Below, in pieces: positions 8,990-17,129 of a DNA stretch of 64,000 bases. The notes under the pieces were generated by a model, which ran no database searches, was not told where the DNA came from, and saw only the letters and a program-made list of their open reading frames with translations. Position 1 is the first letter of the stretch; every line of letters begins with the position of its first letter. The position numbers were made by a program, and so were the translations under genes. Origin of the DNA: Oscillatoriophycideae cyanobacterium NC_groundwater_1537_Pr4_S-0.65um_50_18 (GTDB lineage: Bacteria > Cyanobacteriota > Cyanobacteriia > Elainellales > Elainellaceae); NCBI GenBank assembly GCA_016208305.1, contig JACQYI010000078.1, positions 1-64,000 of the forward strand. Direction: 5' to 3'.

Positions 8990-9949
8990 CTAAACGGCAT
9001 GCTGCCGATACCAGTCGATCGTATTTTTCAGTCCCTGCTTAAATTCTACCTCTGCCGTGAAGCCAAAGGCTTTAGCCCGTTCAGTGTCCAGACAGCGGCG
9101 TGGTTGTCCGTTGGGCTTGTCCACCTCCCAGACGATCTCACCTTCATAACCCATCAAATCGCAAATCAGCGTGATTAGATCTTTGATAGAGATTTCGTAG
9201 CCTGTTCCTAAGTTCACGGGTTCAGCATCGCTGTAAGACTGTGTTCCCATGACAATGCCTCTGGCTGCGTCCGTAGAGTAGAGAAACTCGCGCGTGGGGC
9301 TACCATCTCCCCAAACCGGAATTTGTTTGTCACCCCGTTGCTGCGCTTCGTAAATTTTGCGAATCAGCGCCGGAATCACATGGGAACTGCTGGGATCAAA
9401 GTTATCTTCAGGGCCGTAAAGATTAACGGGCAGCAGGTAAATGCCATCAAATCCATACTGCTGTCTGTAGGCCTGAAGCTGCACCAGAAGCGCTTTCTTC
9501 GCAACGCCATAGGGTGCATTGGTTTCTTCCGGGTAGCCGTTCCAAATGTCTTCTTCTTTGAACGGCACAGGCGTGAACTTGGGATAGGCGCAAATGGTGC
9601 CTACACAGGTAAATTTCTTTACCCCTGCTTGGTAAGCCGCATGAATCAACTGCGCTCCCATCATTAAGTTATCGTAGAATAACTCAGCAGGCTTGACCTG
9701 GTTGAGGCCAATGCCGCCGACGTGAGCCGCAAGGTGAATGACAATATCTTGCTGATCGACGGCGCGCTGGCAAGCTTCCATCGTGCAAAGATCATAGTCA
9801 CGCGATCGCGGTACCGTTATCTTTGCTGGGTCTGCCCCTGCCTTGCAAAGTTGATCAACAACTTGGCGACCCAAAAATCCGGCTCCACCCGTAACCAGAA
9901 TGCGCTGATTGCTGAACTCTAATTGCGTTGGCTCTAACTGCGTTGACAT
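8990..9949 (-). CDS. fcl: GDP-L-fucose synthase
   Basis: A 319-residue short-chain dehydrogenase/reductase that epimerises and reduces GDP-4-keto-6-deoxy-mannose to GDP-L-fucose with NADPH in the cytoplasm. Visible features are the Rossmann motif [11 protein letters not shown] near residues 21-31, the [10 protein letters not shown] block near residue 73, the catalytic YxxxK in PYGVAKKAL near residues 147-155, and the [21 protein letters not shown] signature. Length is normal for the family. It follows gmd on the same strand after about 420 bases that contain strong hairpins, so the two may be separate transcripts. Its product feeds fucosylated surface polysaccharide made with the downstream glycosyltransferases. 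Confidence 0.96.
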   Translation of the reverse strand: MSTQLEPTQLEFSNQRILVTGGAGFLGRQVVDQLCKAGADPAKITVPRSRDYDLCTMEACQRAVDQQDIVIHLAAHVGGIGLNQVKPAELFYDNLMMGAQLIHAAYQAGVKKFTCVGTICAYPKFTPVPFKEEDIWNGYPEETNAPYGVAKKALLVQLQAYRQQYGFDGIYLLPVNLYGPEDNFDPSSSHVIPALIRKIYEAQQRGDKQIPVWGDGSPTREFLYSTDAARGIVMGTQSYSDAEPVNLGTGYEISIKDLITLICDLMGYEGEIVWEVDKPNGQPRRCLDTERAKAFGFTAEVEFKQGLKNTIDWYRQHAV

Positions 9950-10055
9950 AGGTTTAGGTGCCTAGTGAATTTGCTAAGGGACATTGAACGTCAAGTGACG
10001 AAGCATCTGGCATGAAGCCTTTAGGCTCACAAATTAATTAATCTGGAATAGTTTT

Positions 10056-10108
10056 TTGGAAGTGCTGCGCTCTGTGCAGCACTTCCAAAAAACTATTCGG
10101 TTTGACTT
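10056..10108. terminator. Perfect 23-bp hairpin between gmd and fcl
   Basis: Arms 10056-10078 and 10086-10108 are exact reverse complements (23 bp) around a seven-base loop 'gctctgt'. Six-base A and T tracts lie inside the stem, so it could terminate transcription in either direction. It lies downstream of gmd and upstream of fcl on the minus strand. Confidence 0.75.
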
Positions 10109-10235
10109 TGTGTGCGATCCTTAGCCTATAGTATTCAGCCTGAAGCATTCAAAAACTCTCAGAACGATGAGGTATCAGCACCCTAGCGTCAATATTTTGC
10201 CCGTCGCTCTCACGATTGTGCTCGGTAAGGAGTCG

Positions 10236-10298
10236 CTCATGAACAGGGTTGAACCGCCCTCATGAGATAGAAGGAGCAACTTAATAAGCAACTTAATA
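10236..10298. repeat. Interrupted hairpin and 12-bp direct repeat
   Basis: Bases 10236-10266 form a hairpin (ctcatg / catgag outside, aggg / ccct inside, with a small bulge). Immediately to the right, the 12-base unit 'agcaacttaata' is repeated exactly at 10275-10286 and 10287-10298. This lies just downstream of the gmd stop. The rest of 9950-10369 holds no supportable gene. Confidence 0.6.
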
Positions 10299-10369
10299 AG
10301 AGACGCGATCGGGCACAGCTCCGAGACAAGAAAAGGATGTTTGCATTATCGCTCCCATCCTAGCTATGC

Positions 10370-11449
10370 TTACATACTGATCTGGCTTAGGCTCTCCCGC
10401 ACGGTGGCATGATCAAGAACGGGCTGCATTGTGTGACCATTTAAAGGCACCAATCCCAACGCCTTTAAATCAGCTTCTACCATCAGGTTGACCAACTGTT
10501 CAAAGGTGACAGAAGGCTCCCATCCTAGCTTTTGCTTCGCCTTAGCGGGATCACCAATCAGCAACTCTACTTCCGCAGGACGGAGATAGCGTTCGTCAAA
10601 CTCTACATAATCATGCCAGTCTAGATTGACATAGCCGAAAGCAATATCGAGAAATTCTCGGATAGAGTGCGTTTCGCCCGTTGCCACAACGTAGTCGTCG
10701 GGCTGCTCTTGCTGAAGCATTAGCCACATAGCGCGAACGTAGTCTTTGGCGTACCCCCAATCCCGTTTGGCATCTAGGTTGCCCATATAGAGCTTCTTTT
10801 GCCGCCCTGCCACAATCCGTGCGATCGCCCTAGTGATCTTCCGAGTCACGAAGGTTTCGCCTCGGCGTGGCGACTCATGGTTAAACAAAATACCGTTGCA
10901 GGCAAAGAGCTTGTACGACTCGCGGTAGTTAATGGTCTGCCAGTGGGCGTACACCTTGGCGCAAGCATAAGGGCTACGGGGATAGAACGGAGTATTTTCC
11001 CGTTGAGGAACTTCCTGTACTAAACCATACATTTCTGAGGAACCCGCCTGATAAAAACGCACCTCTATCCCGGTTCGCTGCTGATAGTCACGAATGGCTT
11101 CCAGAATTCGCAGCGTACCCATCCCAACGGTATCAACCGTATATTCAGGTGAGTCAAAGCTAACCCGCACATGGGATTGAGCACCCAAATTATAGATTTC
11201 TACGGGTTGAATTTCCTCAATAATGCGCCGCAGGGTTGTGCCGTCAGTGAGATCGCCATAATGCAAGAATAAGCGGGCAGCTTCATCATGGGGATCATCG
11301 TAGATGTGGTCAATTCGATCGGTATTAAAAGTAGAAGTGCGGCGAATAATGCCATGAACCTCATAGCCTTTCTCAAGCAATAGTTCGCTTAAGTAGGAGC
11401 CATCTTGACCCGTGATTCCTGTAATTAGCGCGCGTTTTTTTTGTGTCAT
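10370..11449 (-). CDS. gmd: GDP-mannose 4,6-dehydratase
   Basis: A 359-residue extended SDR enzyme that converts GDP-D-mannose to GDP-4-keto-6-deoxy-D-mannose, the substrate of the neighbouring fucose synthase. The NADP-binding [15 protein letters not shown] lies at residues 9-23, [12 protein letters not shown] near residue 87, the active-site YxxxK in [12 protein letters not shown] near residue 157, and [16 protein letters not shown] near residue 190. The C-terminal [17 protein letters not shown] is the usual family tail. Length is normal. It opens the polysaccharide-precursor pair, with a separate promoter region of about 500 bases upstream. Confidence 0.97.
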   Translation of the reverse strand: MTQKKRALITGITGQDGSYLSELLLEKGYEVHGIIRRTSTFNTDRIDHIYDDPHDEAARLFLHYGDLTDGTTLRRIIEEIQPVEIYNLGAQSHVRVSFDSPEYTVDTVGMGTLRILEAIRDYQQRTGIEVRFYQAGSSEMYGLVQEVPQRENTPFYPRSPYACAKVYAHWQTINYRESYKLFACNGILFNHESPRRGETFVTRKITRAIARIVAGRQKKLYMGNLDAKRDWGYAKDYVRAMWLMLQQEQPDDYVVATGETHSIREFLDIAFGYVNLDWHDYVEFDERYLRPAEVELLIGDPAKAKQKLGWEPSVTFEQLVNLMVEADLKALGLVPLNGHTMQPVLDHATVRESLSQISM

Positions 11450-11793
11450 GCTGAATTCCTTAGAAGTTGCAGAAAAGCAGAAGTAGAAAACTCAAAGCTG
11501 GATAGATTTCTGTCAATCTTGAGCGGATGGTGATAAACAATGGGACTCCCTCAATCGCCAAACGATGCAGTAAGCTCTAACCTAGCTTTGAACAAAAGTT
11601 CAAGCCCTCCTACTCCATGCCGAGCCGCTATTGGGAAGCAGCCCTTACCTACAGATCGGTCTTGAGAAGCCGAAAAGATCTGGAATGGAGAGCACTTCAT
11701 GCGTTTATCTTCGCTCCAGATCATCTCAGGGTTAACCTGAACAGAAATCTGCACATTGCCTATATTCATTGAGCCAGTTGACCAATCAGGGAC
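11450..11793. other. Gene-free stretch upstream of gmd
   Basis: An 88-codon minus-strand frame (11551-11817) exists but shows no domain that I recognise. The DNA contains a short hairpin (ttgaac aaaa gttcaa, 11590-11605), so the region may instead be an untranslated leader or decayed sequence. It must hold the gmd promoter. Confidence 0.35.
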
Positions 11794-11908
11794 GCCTCTA
11801 CAAAATTTCTTCACCAACTTAACAGAAAGTTAAGGATAAAGCCCGAAAAGTTTTTCAAGATAGCACTGTTCCTGATGTTAACTTTGTAAAGAACAGTTTT
11901 GTAGAGGC
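11794..11908. ncRNA. Candidate branched structured element
   Basis: A perfect 12-bp outer stem (11794-11805 with 11897-11908) encloses two further perfect stems: cttaac/gttaag (11818-11823 with 11829-11834) and actgttc/gaacagt (11865-11871 with 11891-11897). The fold would be a three-way junction of about 115 nt. It lies 68 bases beyond the prolyl oligopeptidase stop, within its presumed 3' region. I know no named RNA family that matches. A small palindromic mobile element is an alternative. Confidence 0.4.
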
Positions 11909-11975
11909 CAGCAAAAAGGCGCGATCGCTCTATTTCAGTCGGTTTTTGGGTCGGTTTTTGAGCATTGTTATTTGG

Positions 11976-14072
11976 CTAGTATTCAGGGTTAATCTCTAGA
12001 ATCCGGGTCAAAAACGCCCAGCGATCGCTAACTTCTTCAATCACTTTGGCGGTCGGTTTTCCGGCTCCATGTCCGGCTTTCGTTTCAATTCGAATCAGCA
12101 CAGGAGCGGAGCCACGATGGGCAGCTTGCAGCGCTGCGGCAAACTTAAAGCTGTGGGCAGGTACCACGCGATCGTCATGATCAGCGGTCGTAATCAGCGT
12201 TGCGGGGTATGAGGTGCCGGGTTGGAGATTATGCAACGGCGAATAGGCGTAGAGCGTCGGAAAGTCCTCTGCATTTTCCGCAGAACCATATTCTGCACAC
12301 CAAGCCCAGCCGATCGTAAATTTGTGGAATCGCAGCATATCCATTACCCCAACGGCAGGTAAGGCAGCGGCAAATAGGTCAGGACGTTGAACCATGCAGG
12401 CTCCCACCAGCAGCCCACCATTGCTGCCGCCAGCGATCGCCAATTTTTGGGGTGAGGTGTACTGCTGAGCGATCAGCCACTCTGCCGCTGCGATAAAGTC
12501 ATCAAACACATTCTGCTTATTAGCTTTCATGCCCGCCTGATGCCAAGCTTCGCCATATTCGCCGCCGCCGCGCAGATTTGCCATGACGTATATCCCTCCC
12601 ATCTCCATCCAGACAATATTGCTAGGAGAGAAAGAGGGGGTAAGCGAAACGTTGAATCCACCATAGCCATAAAGATAGGTGGGATTCGTGCCATCCAGCT
12701 TCAGCCCTTTCTTGGAGGTGATAAACATTGGCACCTGCGTCCCGTCTTTGCTGGCATAGAACACTTGCCGAGTTTCATAGTCTTCTGGATTGAAATCTAC
12801 TTGAGGCTGACGAAATAGCGTGCTTTCGTGGGTCAGCAGACTGTAGCGGTAAATGGTGGGTGGCGTGGTAAAGCTGGTGAAGCTATAGAAAGTCTCCGTG
12901 TCGTAACGTTTGCCCCCAAAGCCGCTGACTGAGCCGAGTCCGGGTAAGGTGACTTCCTGGACAAACGTGCCGTCGAGATCAAAAATCTTCACCTGGGTGT
13001 GAGCATCTTTGAGATAGGAAGCAACAAATTGATTGTTGAGTAAGCCAATGCCCTCTAGCGTTTCAGCACTTTGGGGAATCAGTTCACGCCAGTCAGAGGG
13101 GGCAGGATGGGCTAAATCGATCGCAATAATTCTACGGCGCGGCGCAGCTAGGTCGGTTTGTACCCAAAAAGTTTCGCCATCGTTATCAATAAAGCTGTAG
13201 CTCGCCTCAAACTGGCTAATTAGCTCAACGACCGAACGATCGGGCTGGGTTAAATCTTGATAAAACAGCAAATTTTTAGATTCGGTTCCCTTCCACACCG
13301 AAATAATCAGGTAGCGACCATCTTCGGTGACAAAGCTGCCGAAGCCCCACTCTTTTTGGTCAGGGCGATCGTAGATCAACGCATCATCCGACTGAGGCGT
13401 GCCCAAGCGGTGATAGTAGAGCTTTTGGTAGTAGTTAACGGCCTCTAGCTTTGTAGTTTCGTTGGGTTCGTCGTAGCGAGAATAGAAAAATCCCTGGGAG
13501 TCATGCGTCCAAGACACGCCGGAAAATTTCACCCATTTGAGGTGATCAGACAAGTCTTCTCCCGTTTCGATATCTCGCACCTTCCACTCGCGCCAGTCGG
13601 AGCCAGAGGCAGACAGACCATAGGCCATGAACTTAGCGTCTTCGCTAATGGCTAGTCCGGCAAGGGCGATTGTGCCATCGGCTGAAAGCTTGTTGGGGTC
13701 AAGCAAAACTCTGGGTTCGGCCTCTAGGCTGGGCTGCGTGTAGAGAACGCTCTGATTTTGCAGACCATCATTTTTGAAGTAGAAATAGCGATCGCCCTGC
13801 TTAAATGGCGTACCAAACTTCTCGTAGTTCCAGAGCTGAGTAATTCGTTGCTTGAGTTGCTCCCGAATTGGGCTTTGCTCTAGGTAGGCAAACGTTACTT
13901 GATTTTGAGCCTCAATCCAGGCTTGAGTTTCAGGGGACTGGGGATCTTCTAGCCAGCGGTAGGGATCGGCAACAGGCGTGCCGTGATAATCATCTGTTTG
14001 GTCAAGCTGGCGGGCGGGGGGATAGGTCAAGGGGGCAGATTCAGAAGGCATGGGCAAACGGCTAATGGACAT
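11976..14072 (-). CDS. Prolyl oligopeptidase family serine peptidase (S9A)
   Basis: A 698-residue cytosolic-type prolyl oligopeptidase that cleaves short peptides after proline. The N-terminal YHGTPVADPYRWLEDPQSPET near residues 29-49 is the classic S9A opening; a seven-bladed propeller occupies roughly 75-410, and the alpha/beta hydrolase domain follows. The catalytic serine is in GGSNGGLLVG near residue 545, the aspartate in DHDDRVVPAHS near residue 630, and the histidine in KAGHGAGKPT near residue 668. There is no signal peptide. Length matches the family. It interrupts the polysaccharide block with no obvious functional link. Two near-identical 12-base units (11939-11962) sit just past its stop. 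Confidence 0.95.
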   Translation of the reverse strand: MSISRLPMPSESAPLTYPPARQLDQTDDYHGTPVADPYRWLEDPQSPETQAWIEAQNQVTFAYLEQSPIREQLKQRITQLWNYEKFGTPFKQGDRYFYFKNDGLQNQSVLYTQPSLEAEPRVLLDPNKLSADGTIALAGLAISEDAKFMAYGLSASGSDWREWKVRDIETGEDLSDHLKWVKFSGVSWTHDSQGFFYSRYDEPNETTKLEAVNYYQKLYYHRLGTPQSDDALIYDRPDQKEWGFGSFVTEDGRYLIISVWKGTESKNLLFYQDLTQPDRSVVELISQFEASYSFIDNDGETFWVQTDLAAPRRRIIAIDLAHPAPSDWRELIPQSAETLEGIGLLNNQFVASYLKDAHTQVKIFDLDGTFVQEVTLPGLGSVSGFGGKRYDTETFYSFTSFTTPPTIYRYSLLTHESTLFRQPQVDFNPEDYETRQVFYASKDGTQVPMFITSKKGLKLDGTNPTYLYGYGGFNVSLTPSFSPSNIVWMEMGGIYVMANLRGGGEYGEAWHQAGMKANKQNVFDDFIAAAEWLIAQQYTSPQKLAIAGGSNGGLLVGACMVQRPDLFAAALPAVGVMDMLRFHKFTIGWAWCAEYGSAENAEDFPTLYAYSPLHNLQPGTSYPATLITTADHDDRVVPAHSFKFAAALQAAHRGSAPVLIRIETKAGHGAGKPTAKVIEEVSDRWAFLTRILEINPEY

Positions 14073-14286
14073 GGATGAATACGTAGACCTAGAGTTTTGG
14101 GAGTGGACTGGGTTAAAGGCTGAGCCTCACCAAACCTAATTTTCCAGAGGTCTATATTGCTAAAGCTATTTACTAAGGTATACGCTACCCCATTCGCTTG
14201 AATCCAGTGAAGCTAGCTTTTAGGGCTTTGTGGCGCGCCATACTCACAAAAACTTACTCTTCAGATGGACTGAGGCTGGACTTTTC

Positions 14287-14916
14287 TCAAGTCTGGATTT
14301 TTCTCAAATATTGTGGACGGCAAGGACTGCCCCAGCACACTTGCTGATTGGGCATATTGTGAGTGACAAGGCTACGAGCGCCGATGACTGCATTTGCCCC
14401 GATCGTCACACCCGCCGCAATTAAACAGTCACTCGCCACCCAAACGCCATTACCAATCACGATCGGAGCCGTCTTCAGACCAAAAGCAGGGTCTTGAATA
14501 TCGTGACTGCCCGTACAGAGATAGCTCTTTTGGGAAATGACGCAATGCTGTCCAATTTCAATGCGATCGAGGCTATACAGCACGACATTGTCTCCAATCC
14601 AGCTATGGTCGCCCAGGCTAACCTTCCAGGGATAGGTGAACCGAGCAGTGGGGCGAATGATTACCCCTTGTCCCACCTGAGCGCCAAACCCTCGGAGTAA
14701 GGCCGCGCGCGTAGAGTTGGCAAAGTGCGGTGTGAGGGGAAAAGCGATGCTCTGCACCAGCCACCACAGCAAGATCTGCCAGCCAGGACGACCGCGATCG
14801 AACCCTGTCTGATCATATTGGCGCAAATCAACCTGAGCAGGCGCATAGGGTGCGATCGGCAGCGGGGCAGATTCATCCGCTTCGGATAGTGGGTAGTTAG
14901 AGATGGGTGAAGTCAT
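14287..14916 (-). CDS. WcaF-like hexapeptide acetyltransferase
   Basis: About 209 residues. The N-terminal LRQYDQTGFDRGRPGWQ and the left-handed beta-helix repeats (IGDNVVLYSLDRIEIGQ, VIGNGVWVASDCLIAAG, VTIGANAVIGARSL) identify a putative colanic-acid-type acetyltransferase that would O-acetylate a polysaccharide sugar using acetyl-CoA. The ATG at 14916 leaves 13 bases after the upstream glycosyltransferase; an ATG at 14967 would overlap that gene by 38 bases, and I cannot exclude it. The family core is complete with either. The stop codon (14287-14289) lies in a 17-base near-duplicate (14274-14290 and 14291-14307). Confidence 0.88.
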   Translation of the reverse strand: MTSPISNYPLSEADESAPLPIAPYAPAQVDLRQYDQTGFDRGRPGWQILLWWLVQSIAFPLTPHFANSTRAALLRGFGAQVGQGVIIRPTARFTYPWKVSLGDHSWIGDNVVLYSLDRIEIGQHCVISQKSYLCTGSHDIQDPAFGLKTAPIVIGNGVWVASDCLIAAGVTIGANAVIGARSLVTHNMPNQQVCWGSPCRPQYLRKIQT

Positions 14917-14929
14917 GAGATTTATGGCT

Positions 14930-15868
14930 CTAGGCTTCGGGTTGAGGGAGAGAAGGAGCGATCGCATCAGGAGGACTTAGCTCAGTCTGTGGGACAAGGT
15001 TAAGACTGCCGCCAAACCGAAGTTCATACAGTTTTACCCCAATCTGGTATTCATACTGGCTGAGCAGACGCGCATAGATATAGCCTGCCCTACCGTCCAA
15101 AAAGCCCAGACGAATCAGGTAGGTCAGCAGGAACCGTAGCAATGGCTTAAAAGGGAGATACACCCAAATCTTTTTGAGAAATCTCTTGCGCTGTACCGGA
15201 TTTCCAAAGAGCGTTGCGCCGATCGTGCCGCTTTCGCCGCTGCCCGTCAGCAAGTTGTAATAGACTTGCGCCTCCCAGTTTGAGTAGCGATTGTGACGTT
15301 CAAGCCAGTGATACATATCTCGGAAGTCGATATGCAACATATCGTTTTTGAGATAGCCGACTTTGCCTTGCAGGATCACATGCTCATGAACTTCGTTGTC
15401 GCCTGTGTTGCGAATCTCTTCGGTATGGAGGTTTTCGTAGCGCCCTTGGGTGTGGCGAAACAGGCGCAGATTCCAATCGGGATATTTGCCCCCAAAGCGA
15501 ATCCACTGCCCCAGAAAAAAGACGCGGCGGTTTAGATAGTAGCCTGCATAGTCTGGATTTTGGATGGCGATCGCAATTTCCTGCCATAGCTCTGGCGTGA
15601 TCCGTTCATCGCAGTCTACAATCAGCACCCACTCATGGCGGAATGGCAGATTCTCTAGCGCCCAGTTTTTCTTTTTGGGCCAGCGTCCGTTGAAGTGAAA
15701 CTGGACGACTGTTGCGCCATAAAGCTGGGCAATTTCGAGGGAGCGATCGCTGCTTTGAGAATCAACCACAAAGACTTGATCCGCCTGTGCCACACTGGCA
15801 AGGCAGGCTGGCAGATTAGCCTGTTCGTTTTTGGCCGGAATGAGAACAGAGACGGGAAGTTTGGACAT
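14930..15868 (-). CDS. Family 2 glycosyltransferase (WaaE/KdtX-like)
   Basis: A 312-residue GT-A-fold glycosyltransferase. It opens with VSVLIPAKNEQANLPACLAS, has VDSQSSDRSLEIA and the nucleotide-sugar-binding DCDE in VLIVDCDERITPELWQ near residue 88, and the RLFRHTQGRYENLHTEE segment seen in the WaaE/KdtX branch acting on lipopolysaccharide or related glycans. The C-terminal half has hydrophobic stretches that probably associate with the membrane. It lies nine bases after the next glycosyltransferase and just before the acetyltransferase, so the three read as one operon. Donor and acceptor sugars cannot be read from sequence. Confidence 0.9.
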   Translation of the reverse strand: MSKLPVSVLIPAKNEQANLPACLASVAQADQVFVVDSQSSDRSLEIAQLYGATVVQFHFNGRWPKKKNWALENLPFRHEWVLIVDCDERITPELWQEIAIAIQNPDYAGYYLNRRVFFLGQWIRFGGKYPDWNLRLFRHTQGRYENLHTEEIRNTGDNEVHEHVILQGKVGYLKNDMLHIDFRDMYHWLERHNRYSNWEAQVYYNLLTGSGESGTIGATLFGNPVQRKRFLKKIWVYLPFKPLLRFLLTYLIRLGFLDGRAGYIYARLLSQYEYQIGVKLYELRFGGSLNLVPQTELSPPDAIAPSLPQPEA

Positions 15869-15876
15869 GGGCTATT

Positions 15877-16830
15877 TTAGAGTTTAGATTTTGAAGTCTG
15901 AGAGAATCGGGCATTGTGCTTGAGCATGGCCTGGAGGGTGGCCTGGAGGTAGCCGATCTGTCCGTAGGCGTAGGCAAAATTGTCAAAGCGCTGAGCGGGA
16001 TCGTGCCAGTATTTCAGCGATCGCCACAGCCCCCTTAGCAGTTTTTCGCCGCCTTGAGCGAGTTGGGGCAACCCTACCGATTGGGTTAACTGTTCGCGAT
16101 AGCCTTCGCTAATGCCCTGCCACCAGCCTCGATTGAGAAACCAACCTGGGCGGAGCCGTTCTGGGGCAACGTTGTGAGCCACATGAGCGTCGGGCAGATA
16201 GGCAACCTGCCAGCCTTGCGCCAGCGCCAGTTCAGTCATATGCAGCTCTTCGTTCGACAGCAAGTTCTTCCCGACCCGACCCAGATGGCGATCGAATCCA
16301 TTGACTTGATCTAAAAAGCTGCGGCGAATGGAGTAATTGAGTCCGCGGGGGGTGAGTCCGGGCTGGGTAATCAGCTGCGTTTGGTTGCCCAGGTCGTAGG
16401 CTCCTAAGTTGCCCGCCAAACCCGATGAAAGCCAGATGGGCGGATGCGTGCCCTCTGCCCAGAGCAACGTGACTTTGCCTCCGGCGATCGCCAGCTTTTC
16501 GTTGCGTTGATAGGCGGCGGACAAAACTTGCAGCCATTGCGGGCTGGCGACGGCATCATCGTCGAGGTAGGCCAAGATGGGGCTTTGGGCGGCTTTGGCT
16601 CCTGTGTTGCGGGCGATCGAGAGTCCGGTAACCGCTTCATAGCAATAGCGCAGCCGAGGGTGAGCGCGCGACTCGACCACTTGTGGCGTACCATCGCTAG
16701 AGGCATTATTCACGACGATGACTTCAAACTCGCCAGGAAAATCCTGTGCCAAGAGACTATCGATCGCTGCGCCTAAATATTGCTCTCGGTTGTGGGTACA
16801 GATAATCGCAGAAATCTGCGGTTTGAACAT
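15877..16830 (-). CDS. Family 2 glycosyltransferase (HpsE-like)
   Basis: A 317-residue GT2 enzyme. Features are ISAIICTHNREQYLGAAIDS at the N terminus, VNNASSDGTPQVVE, the metal-binding acidic stretch LAYLDDDAVASPQWL near residues 88-102, and a C-terminal half with GFDRHLGR and LLSNEELHMTELAL. The overall pattern recalls glycosyltransferases of the cyanobacterial hormogonium polysaccharide loci such as HpsE; that is memory of family similarity, not proof of function. It is the first gene of the three-gene operon with the following GT2 and the acetyltransferase. Confidence 0.88.
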   Translation of the reverse strand: MFKPQISAIICTHNREQYLGAAIDSLLAQDFPGEFEVIVVNNASSDGTPQVVESRAHPRLRYCYEAVTGLSIARNTGAKAAQSPILAYLDDDAVASPQWLQVLSAAYQRNEKLAIAGGKVTLLWAEGTHPPIWLSSGLAGNLGAYDLGNQTQLITQPGLTPRGLNYSIRRSFLDQVNGFDRHLGRVGKNLLSNEELHMTELALAQGWQVAYLPDAHVAHNVAPERLRPGWFLNRGWWQGISEGYREQLTQSVGLPQLAQGGEKLLRGLWRSLKYWHDPAQRFDNFAYAYGQIGYLQATLQAMLKHNARFSQTSKSKL

Positions 16831-17129
16831 GGACGGGCACCCTTGGGAATTTTAGAGTCGCGGTTTTGACTAGCGGGCACGGAGCAGCCCACCCAACTTA
16901 TCCACGAGGCTTTCACCCGCTAGAATGCCCAGAGAACCGAGTCAGCTAACTGGGGCAATTTTGATTTTTTGCCTGATGCCAGCGGCTTTTTGTAGGGATG
17001 CTTTTTGGGAGGTTTGAACGTATCGCTGCGCCACACCGCCTAGCAAAATAGATTGCATAGCCTGATTAAGCCATGCCCAGACCTCAAGACCCTTACCGAT
17101 TTAAGCTAGCGATCTTTTATGCCAGAGAT
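16831..17129. other. Intergenic region with possible coding remnants
   Basis: Two short minus-strand frames lie back to back: one ending at a TGA near 16941 (with WAWLNQAMQSILLGGVAQRY) and one ending at 16870 (LGILAGESLVDKLGGLL). They look protein-like but lack a supportable start and family. They may be relics of a broken gene or chance. No terminator was recognised. Confidence 0.3.

Noticed and set aside
8777-9178. 133-codon plus-strand frame across the fcl end
   Set aside because: Overlaps the clear fcl gene on the other strand and includes the 15-bp repeat; no domain.
11551-11817. 88-codon minus-strand frame upstream of gmd
   Set aside because: Unrecognised; overlaps the structured element at its right end, and the DNA has a hairpin. 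Treated as noncoding.
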